Positions 1 to 7,628 of a DNA stretch of 29,599 nt are shown one piece after another. Each line of letters opens with the position of its first letter. Positions within the stretch are counted from its first letter, which is position 1. The stretch is from Desulfobulbaceae bacterium UBA2276 (lineage in GTDB: Bacteria > Desulfobacterota > Desulfobulbia > Desulfobulbales > Desulfocapsaceae). The DNA is taken from assembly GCA_002347085.1 (NCBI GenBank), contig DDWW01000065.1:1-29599 (forward strand). Direction: 5' to 3'. The position numbers and the translations under genes are program-made. The notes beneath the pieces were generated by a model, which saw only the letters and a program-made list of their open reading frames with translations, searched no databases and had not been told where the DNA came from.

Positions 1-31
1 TTAGGGACTTGCGAAGAAGCGTGGCCGGTAA

Positions 32-673
32 ATGTCAGCAAATAAATTCACCGAGATATACGCCCTGCTCTCTGACCATTTTGGCCCCCAGGGCTGGTGG
101 CCTGGAGATTCACCGTTTGAAATCATGGTTGGAGCAGTGCTCACCCAGAATACCAATTGGGAGAATGTACGCAAGGCCATTGCCAATCTGAAAGAGGCCG
201 GGATGCTCTCTTTTTCGGCACTTTCAACCCTGCCGATTGACGAGCTGGCCCGGCTGATTCAACCGTCTGGTTATTTTAATATCAAGGCCAAACGACTGAT
301 GAATCTTCTGGTAATGATTAGTGAGCGATACGAAGGGAGGCTTGAACTGTTACTGGCGGAAGAATTGACGGTCGCTCGTGATGCCTTGCTCTCAGTGAAA
401 GGGATAGGACCGGAGACTGCGGATTCCATCCTCTTATATGCGGCCAATCATCCGATTTTTGTGGTAGATACCTATACCCACCGCATTTTTTCCCGCCACC
501 ATCTGATACCTGAAGAGAGCGACTATCACTCACTCCAGGAGGAGTTTCACGACCGGTTACCTGCACAATCAGCGCTTTATAATGAATATCACGCCTTGAT
601 TGTGGCCTTAGGCAAGGAGTATTGCCGCAAGAAAAACCCCCGATGCGGTCAATGTCCGTTACAGGGCACCTGA
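32..673 (+). CDS. Endonuclease III/MagIII-like HhH-GPD DNA glycosylase lacking the last Fe-S cysteine
   Basis: A 213-aa base-excision-repair glycosylase of the HhH-GPD superfamily. The helix-hairpin-helix reads VKGIGPETAD (about residues 122-131) and the catalytic Asp is D146 in VVDTYT. Nth has a Lys in GRKTAN for beta-elimination; here the position is E128, so a monofunctional glycosylase without AP-lyase activity is expected. The GxxxESAD/ETAD style resembles MagIII-type 3-methyladenine glycosylases. The C-terminal cluster motif of Nth is C-x6-C-x2-C-x5-C; here C198, C205 and C208 fit exactly, but the fourth position is the TGA stop. ATG at 32 was chosen because the domain begins directly after it; the ribosome site is weak. 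Substrate is not known. The family is certain; whether it holds a [4Fe-4S] cluster is not. Confidence 0.9.
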   Translation: MSANKFTEIYALLSDHFGPQGWWPGDSPFEIMVGAVLTQNTNWENVRKAIANLKEAGMLSFSALSTLPIDELARLIQPSGYFNIKAKRLMNLLVMISERYEGRLELLLAEELTVARDALLSVKGIGPETADSILLYAANHPIFVVDTYTHRIFSRHHLIPEESDYHSLQEEFHDRLPAQSALYNEYHALIVALGKEYCRKKNPRCGQCPLQGT

Positions 674-696
674 ACGATAAGCAGACCTTGTTCAGG
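669..696. repeat. Short inverted repeat spanning two convergent stop codons
   Basis: CCTGAAC (669-675) and GTTCAGG (690-696) form a perfect 7-bp stem with a 14-nt loop. The TGA of the glycosylase gene (671-673) and the TGA of the convergent flagellar-rod gene (complement of 692-694) both lie in the arms. No T-run follows on either strand, so it is at best a weak or factor-dependent bidirectional terminator. Confidence 0.45.
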
Positions 697-1045
697 CCTT
701 GGCCTTGAGCAGACTCCCCAGCATCTCATCAGTCACCTGAAGGGTCTTGAGATTCGCCTGGTAAAAACGAGCGTTCAGGCTCATTTGCGGCAGCTCTTCG
801 CCAAGTTCCACGTTGGACTGCTCCACCAGCTCCAGCCCCTTGCTGGTCTGTTCATAAGTCATGGGACCAGGGGTCTCGACCCGCTGGGATTGAGCCTGAA
901 CTCCCTGAGGTTCGGCATTAGATAAGAGTACTCGACTTTTCTTAAATCCTTCCGTGTTGACATTGGCAATATTATTGGCATTGGAGCTCACTTTAGTACT
1001 GTAAGCGGACAAGCCTGACAACGCTGACTGCATGGCAGGAATCAT
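692..1045 (-). CDS. Small orphan flagellar basal-body rod family protein (FlgC/FlgG-like)
   Basis: A 117-aa protein with both end signatures of rod/hook proteins: an N-terminal rod helix (MQSALSGLSAYSTKVSSNAN, then NIANVNTEGFKKSR) and a C-terminal helix (SNVELGEELPQMSLNARFYQ, then ANLKTLQVTDEML). Only about 45 residues lie between them, so the central domain is minimal, FlgB/FlgC size. The start at 1045 is set by a strong site (GGAGGTG, 5 nt before ATG); the longer frame to 1114 has none. No other flagellar gene is in the window, so it is an orphan at the end of a run with trmJ. It is probably a structural rod-type protein of the flagellar axis, but the exact FlgB/C/F/G class cannot be assigned. 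Confidence 0.85.
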   Translation of the reverse strand: MIPAMQSALSGLSAYSTKVSSNANNIANVNTEGFKKSRVLLSNAEPQGVQAQSQRVETPGPMTYEQTSKGLELVEQSNVELGEELPQMSLNARFYQANLKTLQVTDEMLGSLLKAKA

Positions 1046-1147
1046 GATAACACCTCCTCTCAAATACTTTCTTTTCTCATTCCCAGTCGTATTCGTCCCT
1101 TTTCCTCCTTGCATTATAACAACAAAACAGCAGCAACACCAGCCGTC

Positions 1148-1894
1148 TTACTCTTTTTTATCCCCCTGAGAGCGGAGAAACTGGAGACAGATGCTGCGAA
1201 TGATGCTCGAATCCTTGGAGCTCAACCGCATCCTTCCCAGAAACTGACGGATATTGTTCATATAATACTCATGATTTTTGTCCTGAAGGAAATCAATGTT
1301 CAGCAGAGAGTTTTCCAGGTACCGATACATCCCTTCCAGCTCAAAGGTCGTGGCCAGATGTGGCGCAGGGGTTTTGACTTTCTGGTTGTGGATAATTCCA
1401 TGATACAGTTCATAACAGTGGATAGCCACGGCCTGGGCCAGATTTAGCGAGGAAAAATCAGCGGTAGGGATAGAAGAGGTCAAGTGACAGAACTTCAGAT
1501 CATCATTGGTCAGTCCCCGATCTTCGGGACCAAAGAGAAAAGCGATTTCGTTATCGGGCAACAGGGGGAGGAGCTCACTGACGACATCGCGCGGACTCCT
1601 GGCCGCAATCCGCTGCCGACCACGCCGGGCAGTAGTCGCCACCACCCTTGAGAATGGGGCCAAGGCGGTTTCGAGACTGTGGTGATACTCCATCTTCGCC
1701 AGGAGATGCGCGGCCTTATGGGTGGCCATCATGGCCATACGTTCAGGGTCAGGGGCCATGTTCCCTACGACAATCAGGCGGCTGACTCCCATATTCCAGG
1801 CGGCCCGAGCCGCCGCTCCGATATTTTCCGGAAATTTTGGCTCTACGAGGACGATGGCAACGTGATCAAGAAGGGAGTGATCATAATTAATCAT
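1148..1894 (-). CDS. trmJ: TrmJ-type tRNA (cytidine/uridine-32-2'-O)-methyltransferase
   Basis: A 248-aa SPOUT (TrmH-class) RNA methyltransferase. Motif 1 is EPKFPENIGAAARA near residues 18-31, with the Asn-Ile-Gly-Ala and Arg that bind RNA. Motif 2 is FGPEDRGLTNDD near 139-150, and motif 3 is SSLNLAQAVAI, which builds the deep trefoil knot for S-adenosylmethionine. Length and the C-terminal helical extension fit TrmJ, which methylates the 2'-OH of position 32 in the tRNA anticodon loop. The gene starts 23 nt after the coiled-coil protein gene and is followed about 100 nt later by the flagellar-rod gene, on the same strand. The start has no clear Shine-Dalgarno; the ATG at 1894 fits the family N-terminus. 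Confidence 0.92.
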   Translation of the reverse strand: MINYDHSLLDHVAIVLVEPKFPENIGAAARAAWNMGVSRLIVVGNMAPDPERMAMMATHKAAHLLAKMEYHHSLETALAPFSRVVATTARRGRQRIAARSPRDVVSELLPLLPDNEIAFLFGPEDRGLTNDDLKFCHLTSSIPTADFSSLNLAQAVAIHCYELYHGIIHNQKVKTPAPHLATTFELEGMYRYLENSLLNIDFLQDKNHEYYMNNIRQFLGRMRLSSKDSSIIRSICLQFLRSQGDKKE

Positions 1895-1917
1895 AGGAAA
1901 TGGGGCCGACCTTCAAT

Positions 1918-2424
1918 TCAGACGATATGGTCATGAGTGTCCTGACTGATTTTTTTATACTCTTCGACCTGCTGATTGGTGCTGGTGGGCATCAATCGTT
2001 TCAAGAGCGGCACCACCCCTTGTTCAGATTTTTCAAAGAGGTGCTCGGCCTCTTTAACCGTAATCTGCCAGGCAGGAGCAAACCCCGGGGCTTTTTCAAA
2101 CATGATATCGAGGGCGGTCTGATAGATATAATACTGCCGGATTTCCTTACGACCCGGCTTCTGATTCAAGGATTGGACGGTAATCCGCAGGTTATCCCGC
2201 TCCTGCTTGAGGCCCGTGAGTTCTTGTTTCCGTCTTTCATTATCGGCGGAATCAATCTCCAGCTTCGTATGCAGATGGGTCTTTAATCGGTTTATCTCCT
2301 GAAATAATTCACGACGACGCAACCAACCCCGAATATAGATAAAACAGCTCAAAAGGAAACCAAGAAAGAGCCCCCCGACAAAAGGGGTCGTCAGCATTTC
2401 CATGAGCCAGCTTGAGTTTTCCAT
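1918..2424 (-). CDS. Membrane-anchored coiled-coil protein, function unknown
   Basis: A 168-aa protein that I do not recognise. One transmembrane helix lies near residues 13-31 (TTPFVGGLFLGFLLSCFIYI), followed by basic RGWLRRR, consistent with an N-out, C-in anchor. A charged helical stretch (about residues 40-90) looks like a coiled coil, and a compact helical C-terminus follows. I prefer the ATG at 2424 (GGAG 11 nt upstream) over the ATGs 24-27 nt further upstream. It is the first gene of the run with trmJ. The layout (short membrane anchor plus cytoplasmic coiled coil) recalls small structural or assembly proteins, but nothing supports a specific role. Confidence 0.7.
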   Translation of the reverse strand: MENSSWLMEMLTTPFVGGLFLGFLLSCFIYIRGWLRRRELFQEINRLKTHLHTKLEIDSADNERRKQELTGLKQERDNLRITVQSLNQKPGRKEIRQYYIYQTALDIMFEKAPGFAPAWQITVKEAEHLFEKSEQGVVPLLKRLMPTSTNQQVEEYKKISQDTHDHIV

Positions 2425-2518
2425 GTCCTTCACTTCTCCTTTCATCATTTAAGGCCCTGACTTCAACAATGAAGGGGCAGTACTCTTTTATATGAGCCCC
2501 TGATTCGCACATCTTTTT

Positions 2519-2640
2519 AGGGGCCGTTTTAGCCAATGAGTTGGCCATGTTCTTTCTTTACGAGGGCTTAGGCGAAAGGAGGATTCCCTTCAAGCCTCAA
2601 AGACAAGTCCACTGCTATTAACGAACAGCCCCTTTATGCC
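2519..2640. repeat. Palindromic element A of the TTTAG...TATGC family
   Basis: The left arm AGGGGCCGT (2519-2527, preceded by TTTTT) and right arm ACAGCCCCT (2625-2633) pair at 8 of 9 positions and are followed by TTATGCC (2634-2640). Between them are smaller hairpins: GCCAA/TTGGC at about 2533-2545, and an imperfect one at 2562-2599. The TAA stop of rnr is part of the right-end TTATGCC, so the element abuts or overlaps the gene end. The rest of this gap holds no convincing gene. Confidence 0.6.
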
Positions 2641-4856
2641 TTGGCAATCGTAAAGTTGATCCGGTTTTTCCTCTGATCTACATCGAGCAGGGTCACCCGC
2701 ACCCGATCGCCAATCCGGTACACCTTGGCACTACGTTCTCCCATAAGGCGGTGCTGCTTTGGATCATAGATGTAATAATCATCACGCAACTCGCCAATGG
2801 CCACCGAACCGCTGATAAACAGCTCCAGCAATTCCACGAACAAGGCAAAGCCGTTGACCCCTGAGATCACGGCATCAAAACTCTCTCCGATCTTATCCTG
2901 CATATACCGAACCTTCAAGCGGTCATTCATCTCCCGTTCGGCATTCACGGCCACCCGCTCTCGGGTAGAGAGAAAGGGGCCGATAACTTTTAGTTTTTCA
3001 ACACTGAGATTTTTCTTGTTTTCTTTGGACCTGCTGATGAAATCATACAGGGCCCTATGCACCAGAAGATCTGGATAGCGGCGGATGGGCGAGGTAAAGT
3101 GGGTATAGTCGGTTGCGGCCAGACCAAAATGCCCAACATTGCGCATATCATAGCGTGCCTGCTGCATGGTGCGCAGGAGCAGATTGTTGATAACGTATTC
3201 CTTGGGGCTGCCCTTGACCATATCCAGAACTTGACCAAACCAGTCGGGATCCTGGCGGTGCTTGGGGATGTTGAGCCCCAGCGTCTTGGCAAAGCCGGTA
3301 AACTCCTCCACCTTGATGGGATCAGGTCGTTCATGGATCCGGTAGAGCGCGTTAACTGAATGCTCGGTAAAGGTCTCGGCCACTGCCTCGTTGGCCGAGA
3401 GCATAAATTCTTCAATGATCTGATGGGCAAAGTTCCGTTCAGCCCGGCCGATAGATTCTATCCTACCGCTGTCATCAAGACCGATATCCGGCTCGGGCAG
3501 GGTAAAGCCGATGGCCCCCCGTTCTTTGCGCAGTTTTTGGAGGATCGTGGCCAACTCGCCTGCCCACTTGAGGGGGGTGAGAAAGGGTTTATGCTCGCGC
3601 CGTGCGTCCTGGTCGTTGTCGATGAGGATCTGGCGGACGATGGTATAAGTAAACCGTTTGTGACTGCGGATAATAGATTTCACAAAGCGCTTCTTGACGA
3701 CATTCCCCTGACGGTCAAAATCAATAATAGCGGTAAAGGCAAGACGATCCTGATCAGGGATCAAACTGCACAGGTTATTAGAAATCTTCTCTGGGAGCAT
3801 CGGAATGACTCGGCCCGGGAAGTAGATGGAGGTGCCGCGGGCATAGGCATCTATATCGAGGGCGGTTCCTGGTCGCACAAAGTGGCTGACATCAGCAATC
3901 GAGACATAGAGTTTAAAACCTCGCTTAGATTTAATAACGGCCACGGCGTCATCAAAATCCTTGGCCGTTTCGCTGTCGATAGTAACATGCTGGATCTCGC
4001 GCAGATCTTCCCGACCCTTTGGCCCAGTTTCCTCAGTGATCACCTCCGGCAGTCGTGCCGCTTCCTGTTCTGCCTGCTCACTAAAGACATGAGGCAGTTT
4101 GAACTTTTCAATGACCAGGCGCATCTGGACATCAATCAAGCCTGGATCACCAAGGACTTCAACGATCTGCCCACGAAGAGGGCCCGCCTGTTCCGTAACA
4201 TCCGCGCCGTCAGCAAGCTGCACAATGACGGCATCGCCTTCCTTCATACCCTCCGGAATCTTACCCTCAATATCGACCGCAAAAGGGAAACGGGGATCCT
4301 CAGGGGTAACCCGCACCCTGCTCTGCTCAAAGGAGATGAATCCAGCCAGCCGGTCGGAACCTCGCTCCAGAACGCTGATCACCTCCGCCTCAGGACGACC
4401 ATCCTGGCGCACCTTATACACCCGGACAAGAACTGTATCGCCATGCCTGGCCGCCCCCATGTGAAAGGCCTCAATCGTAGGATCTTTGACGTAGGCGACG
4501 TTCCCAATCACCGCTGTGGGCCTGGTAACAAAGCCAAAGCCGCGAGGATTTTGCTCCAGGGCTCCCGTGACCAAATTGCTCTGCTTGCCGAGAGTAAAGG
4601 TATCTTTACTGGTGTGGTTCAGGATTCTTTGTTCAACCAGGCTTGCCAAGAGTATCGCCAATTCTTTCCGGGCGCCTCGCTCAAGATTGAAATCAGCGAT
4701 CATTTCAGCCTGCGAAGCCGCTCCGCTGCTCTGATAGAGATAGGTCAGCACCTGCCGCTCCAGTGACTTGTCGGCTCGCGGTGCTTGCTGGTCACCTCTG
4801 ACATTATGGTGCCTACCAGATGGATTTCTCAAGAATTTTTTTGTTTTTTTTCTCAT
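2634..4856 (-). CDS. rnr: Ribonuclease R
   Basis: A 740-aa 3'-to-5' exoribonuclease of the RNase II/R family that degrades structured RNA processively. Domains in order: basic N-terminus with a winged-helix RNase R domain (about 30-95), cold-shock OB folds (about 95-270), the RNB catalytic core, and a C-terminal S1 domain (about 655-740). The RNB active-site segment DSETAKDFDDAVAV at about 292-305 carries the Asp cluster that binds Mg2+. YFPGRVIPMLPEKISNNLCS and HFTSPIRRYPDLLVHR are further family signatures. The Lys-rich tail of enterobacterial RNase R is absent; the protein ends with the S1 domain. It is transcribed divergently from the RelA/SpoT gene. The start ATG at 4856 has only a poor ribosome site. 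Confidence 0.96.
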   Translation of the reverse strand: MRKKTKKFLRNPSGRHHNVRGDQQAPRADKSLERQVLTYLYQSSGAASQAEMIADFNLERGARKELAILLASLVEQRILNHTSKDTFTLGKQSNLVTGALEQNPRGFGFVTRPTAVIGNVAYVKDPTIEAFHMGAARHGDTVLVRVYKVRQDGRPEAEVISVLERGSDRLAGFISFEQSRVRVTPEDPRFPFAVDIEGKIPEGMKEGDAVIVQLADGADVTEQAGPLRGQIVEVLGDPGLIDVQMRLVIEKFKLPHVFSEQAEQEAARLPEVITEETGPKGREDLREIQHVTIDSETAKDFDDAVAVIKSKRGFKLYVSIADVSHFVRPGTALDIDAYARGTSIYFPGRVIPMLPEKISNNLCSLIPDQDRLAFTAIIDFDRQGNVVKKRFVKSIIRSHKRFTYTIVRQILIDNDQDARREHKPFLTPLKWAGELATILQKLRKERGAIGFTLPEPDIGLDDSGRIESIGRAERNFAHQIIEEFMLSANEAVAETFTEHSVNALYRIHERPDPIKVEEFTGFAKTLGLNIPKHRQDPDWFGQVLDMVKGSPKEYVINNLLLRTMQQARYDMRNVGHFGLAATDYTHFTSPIRRYPDLLVHRALYDFISRSKENKKNLSVEKLKVIGPFLSTRERVAVNAEREMNDRLKVRYMQDKIGESFDAVISGVNGFALFVELLELFISGSVAIGELRDDYYIYDPKQHRLMGERSAKVYRIGDRVRVTLLDVDQRKNRINFTIAKA

Positions 4857-4931
4857 AACTAATCTTTATTTTTCCCCTGACCGTTATTTTTTGGTAAGCT
4901 CTTAGAAGATCCTTCTGCTCAGCTACTTTAC

Positions 4932-4959
4932 ATAGTAGCACAGTCCTGACTGCCGGCAA
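4932..4959 (-). promoter_or_regulatory. rnr: Possible sigma70-type promoter of rnr
   Basis: On the minus strand TTGCCG (complement of 4954-4959) is followed after 16 nt by TACTAT (complement of 4932-4937), about 75 nt before the rnr start. Each hexamer matches consensus at four of six positions. This is weak, position-based evidence. Confidence 0.25.
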
Positions 4960-4967
4960 AGGAATTT

Positions 4968-5026
4968 AGGGGCTGTCAAGAAATAACCACTCCTGTTTTA
5001 CCTATTTCTTTACAGCCCCTTATGCC
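4968..5026. repeat. Palindromic element B of the TTTAG...TATGC family
   Basis: The left arm (4968-4985, starting AGGGGCTGT) and right arm (5003-5020, ending ACAGCCCCT) pair at 17 of 18 positions around a 17-nt loop. The left arm is preceded by TTT and the right arm is followed by TATGCC. It sits between the divergent rnr and RelA/SpoT genes, where a transcription terminator would make no sense; this argues for a dispersed palindromic element. The other bases of the 4857-5156 gap show no gene; 5027-5156 should hold the promoter for the rightward gene, but no clear hexamers are visible. Confidence 0.65.
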
Positions 5027-5156
5027 GTTACTAACATTAAAATGGAGTCGTTATTTTTCGGAGTCTTCACTTACCTGAACGACGTCTAACAACACGCTTC
5101 CCCGACCAATCGCACCTCCTTGGGCGCATACTCATCCCACAACAAACCGGGTAACC

Positions 5157-7262
5157 ATGCAATATAATATCCCTTTTGATCTGGAAATATATCGCACCCA
5201 GATGCAGCAATTGATAGGCGACACCCCGGCGGATGTCTTCTGGCGGGCCCTGGATTTTGCCGTTGAGGCCCATGACGACCAGTGGCGCCGCTCAGGCGAG
5301 GCCTACATCATGCACCCCTGCTCGGTCGCCAGAATCCTGGCCGACGAAATGGATATCACCCACCCCGAGATCCTGGCGGCCGCCCTGCTCCATGACACGG
5401 TAGAGGATGTCGAAGCAATCAGCACTGATCTTATCGGGGAAAAATTTGGCCATTATGTCGAGGCCATAGTGGAAGGTTGCACCAAAATCACCCGCTTTAC
5501 CGGTGACAAGCAGACCCATTACAAGATGATCCATCGCAAGATCTTCTCCGGGGCCGCCCTCCGCCCCGAGGTCATGCTGGTCAAACTGGCTGACCGACTG
5601 CATAACCTGCGGACGCTCAGCGCCATGCCCCAACACAAACGACAAAAAATTGCCGACGAGACCATTGACATCTACGCCCCGCTGGCCACAGTCCTTGGTC
5701 TGTTCAGCCTGAAACGCGAGATGTTCAACCTGGCCCTTTCCTACAAATTCCCCAAACAGAGTGCCAAACTCCTCGGGCAGATCAAACAGATCGAACAAAA
5801 CCCGGTGGTCATGGATATTGTTCAGCAACTCAAGAAAAAGGCCGAAGAGGTCTGGTTTACCTGCAAGGTCACTATTCGCGCCAAGGGACTCTGGGGCTAT
5901 TATGATGCCAATAACCGGATCTTGCGCAAACAGATAGACAACCCCTTAGAGATCCTGATTGTGGTTGAAAATGCCCCGGCCTGCTACCAGGCCTTGGGGA
6001 TCCTGAACCAGACCTTTCCGCCTATCCCTCGAACCATCCGTGATTTTATCGCCAACCCCAAAAACACCGGCTATCAATCCCTGCACGCTCGGGCCAATAT
6101 CAAGGGGGAAGAGTTTCTCTTCAAGATTCGCACCGAGGATATGGCCCGCCGAGCGCAACGAGGACTATTCAAAGGCTGGAGTTCGCAAAATTCTAACCAG
6201 CGCCGGTTTATTCATGAGATCCAGGAGATGTTCGATGTCCTCAGCTCCGACGATTCGGTTTCCTATCGTGATGTGATCGCCGCCAGTGGGAAAAAAGAGA
6301 TCTATACCTATACCCCGCAGGGAGATTTAATCTATCTCCCGGTCAACTCCACGGTCCTGGATTTTGCCTTTCGCGTCCACACCGATATTGGCAGAACCTG
6401 CCTTGGTGCCATGATTGGCAGCAAGCGGATAGCCGCTGACGCCCTTTTACACGACGGGGATATGGTGCGGATTCTCCGTACTGACCACCCCATTCACTTT
6501 GACCTTAAAATGCTGGAGATCTGCCAGACACCTCGAGCCCGGGCCGAACTGGCCAAAACCTTCAAGTTGAGAAGCCAGCAGGTTGCCCAGGAGATTGGCC
6601 TGTCAGTGATAAACGAAGAGATGCGACGGTATGGCCTCCCTATCGACATCCTGGCCCGCTCAGATTTTAGGCAGATCCTCGATCATTTCACTTTAAAAGA
6701 CCTGGAAGATCTCTATATTCAAGTAGGTGAGGGCAGGTTGCGATTGCCCACTATTATTGAACAAATCAAGACCGTGTTCTATGCCGGAATCTCACCTCTG
6801 GCCCAACCTACAGGGGCCTTTAACACCATTGAGCTTACCACCCTTGACCCGGCCTTTGTCAAGATGTCGGCCTGTTGCAAGCCCAGCCCCACCGATGCAA
6901 GGCTCTACGGCCTGCTCAGCGAACGCGGGCTCTCAGTACACAGCACTAATTGTCCAAGACTTGAGACAATTGAGTTGCAACGCGAGGATATTGTCTATGT
7001 GCGGTGGCGGCAGAAAGAAACCTTTGTCGCCCAGAAACAGACCATCGTCATCCTGGCCGCCTCCCGCCAGAAAATGATGATGTACGCCGGTATGGCCCCG
7101 GCCGAGATGAAGGTTCTTGATCTGATCGCGCTCTCCAAGTCCCCAACCCTGACTCCGGCCTGGGAGTTGGTCTTTGAAGTCCCCTCCCTCTATGACCTGC
7201 GGCAGGTATTAAAGCATTTTGACAAATCAGGACTGCCTTATGAGTTTGCCCTTGAATTTTAG
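5157..7262 (+). CDS. Long RelA/SpoT homologue, hydrolase half intact, synthetase half eroded
   Basis: A 701-aa RSH-family protein controlling (p)ppGpp. The N-terminal HD hydrolase has all key residues: RSGEAYIMHP, H79-D80 in HDTVED, and LADRLHNLRTL. The synthetase domain (about 225-350) keeps R241 and K243, the GYQSLH Tyr at 306 and E327 in KIRTE. It has lost the SIxxKM segment (GYYDAN instead) and the Arg pair after the D of the next strand (DNPLEILIVV). Then come a TGS domain (about 378-440), helical domain, a Cys-Cys/Cys motif (SACCKPSP to STNCPRL, about 570-600) and a divergent ACT domain to the C-terminus. I infer a hydrolase-biased enzyme. The ATG at 5157 fits the family N-terminus, but the ribosome site is poor. 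A palindromic element begins within the stop codon region. Confidence 0.9.
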   Translation: MQYNIPFDLEIYRTQMQQLIGDTPADVFWRALDFAVEAHDDQWRRSGEAYIMHPCSVARILADEMDITHPEILAAALLHDTVEDVEAISTDLIGEKFGHYVEAIVEGCTKITRFTGDKQTHYKMIHRKIFSGAALRPEVMLVKLADRLHNLRTLSAMPQHKRQKIADETIDIYAPLATVLGLFSLKREMFNLALSYKFPKQSAKLLGQIKQIEQNPVVMDIVQQLKKKAEEVWFTCKVTIRAKGLWGYYDANNRILRKQIDNPLEILIVVENAPACYQALGILNQTFPPIPRTIRDFIANPKNTGYQSLHARANIKGEEFLFKIRTEDMARRAQRGLFKGWSSQNSNQRRFIHEIQEMFDVLSSDDSVSYRDVIAASGKKEIYTYTPQGDLIYLPVNSTVLDFAFRVHTDIGRTCLGAMIGSKRIAADALLHDGDMVRILRTDHPIHFDLKMLEICQTPRARAELAKTFKLRSQQVAQEIGLSVINEEMRRYGLPIDILARSDFRQILDHFTLKDLEDLYIQVGEGRLRLPTIIEQIKTVFYAGISPLAQPTGAFNTIELTTLDPAFVKMSACCKPSPTDARLYGLLSERGLSVHSTNCPRLETIELQREDIVYVRWRQKETFVAQKQTIVILAASRQKMMMYAGMAPAEMKVLDLIALSKSPTLTPAWELVFEVPSLYDLRQVLKHFDKSGLPYEFALEF

Positions 7263-7321
7263 AGGCCGTTGCAAAAAGAGCAAGGCTCTTTTTGCTCTTT
7301 TTGCTTACGGCCTCTTATGCC
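7261..7321. repeat. Palindromic element C of the TTTAG...TATGC family
   Basis: The left arm (7261-7283, AGAGGCCGT then GCAAAAAGAGCAA) pairs with the right arm (7292-7315, ending ACGGCCTCT) almost throughout, with a one-base bulge. The left arm is preceded by TTTT and the right arm is followed by TATGCC (7316-7321). It starts in the last bases of the RelA/SpoT stop codon, so it may also act as that gene's terminator. Confidence 0.65.
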
Positions 7322-7367
7322 GGCGATCGCAACAGCCAGGCTTTTTTTGGCTGTTGCGGTCGCCGGC
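7319..7367. repeat. Strong 20-bp hairpin inside a compound palindromic element
   Basis: The left arm 7319-7338 (GCCGGCGATCGCAACAGCCA) and right arm 7348-7367 pair at 19 of 20 positions around a 9-nt, T-rich loop. It begins inside the TATGCC end of element C. A second family right end, ACGACCTCT plus TATGC, follows at 7426-7439. The left arm at 7261 can therefore pair with either end, and 7261-7439 looks like a nested or doubly inserted element. No gene is seen between 7263 and 7628. Confidence 0.6.
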
Positions 7368-7425
7368 TGGTGTCGAATAGCAAAGAAGGAGTTCCGAAGC
7401 AAAGCTCTTTTTGCTCTTTTCAGTA

Positions 7426-7439
7426 ACGACCTCTTATGC
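7426..7439. repeat. Second right-end motif of the palindromic family
   Basis: ACGACCTCT (7426-7434) followed by TATGC repeats the right terminus of element C, and a copy of the internal GCAAAGCTCTTTTTGCTCTT segment precedes it at about 7399-7418. This is consistent with a larger element bounded by 7261 and 7439, or with two overlapping insertions. Confidence 0.5.
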
Positions 7440-7519
7440 AACATCCAGAAAACAGTAATCCGTTCTGCTGCTTTCTGGTGTGGCGCTTGGCAGATTACAT
7501 CAGTCGATGATCATACAAA

Positions 7520-7575
7520 GTAATGCAATGAAACAAGCGACACTTTTCTGTTTGTTTTATTACACTGCCTTATGC
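7520..7575. repeat. Divergent palindromic element E with TATGC end
   Basis: GTAATGCAATGAAACAA (7520-7536) pairs imperfectly, about 13 of 17 positions plus G-U pairs, with 7552-7568. The right arm is followed by CTTATGC (7569-7575), the shared right-end signature. The arms themselves differ from the other copies, so membership in the family is tentative. Confidence 0.35.
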
Positions 7576-7628
7576 TGTTCCGGTGAGTTACCGCCTGCCG
7601 GATAATGCCAAATAACATACAAGCCTCC

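Noticed and set aside
671..950. UGA at 671 as a selenocysteine codon
   Set aside because: The stem around it is short and lacks a SECIS-like loop, and the frame beyond runs antisense to the flagellar-rod gene.
2309..2548. Minus-strand frame of 79 codons covering the gap upstream of the coiled-coil gene
   Set aside because: Much of it lies in another frame of the coiled-coil gene and its N-terminal part is palindromic element A; no domain.
3360..4766. Long plus-strand open frame of 468 codons inside rnr
   Set aside because: It lies wholly antisense to a full, motif-complete RNase R gene; its translation shows no domain and it is a shadow of codon bias.
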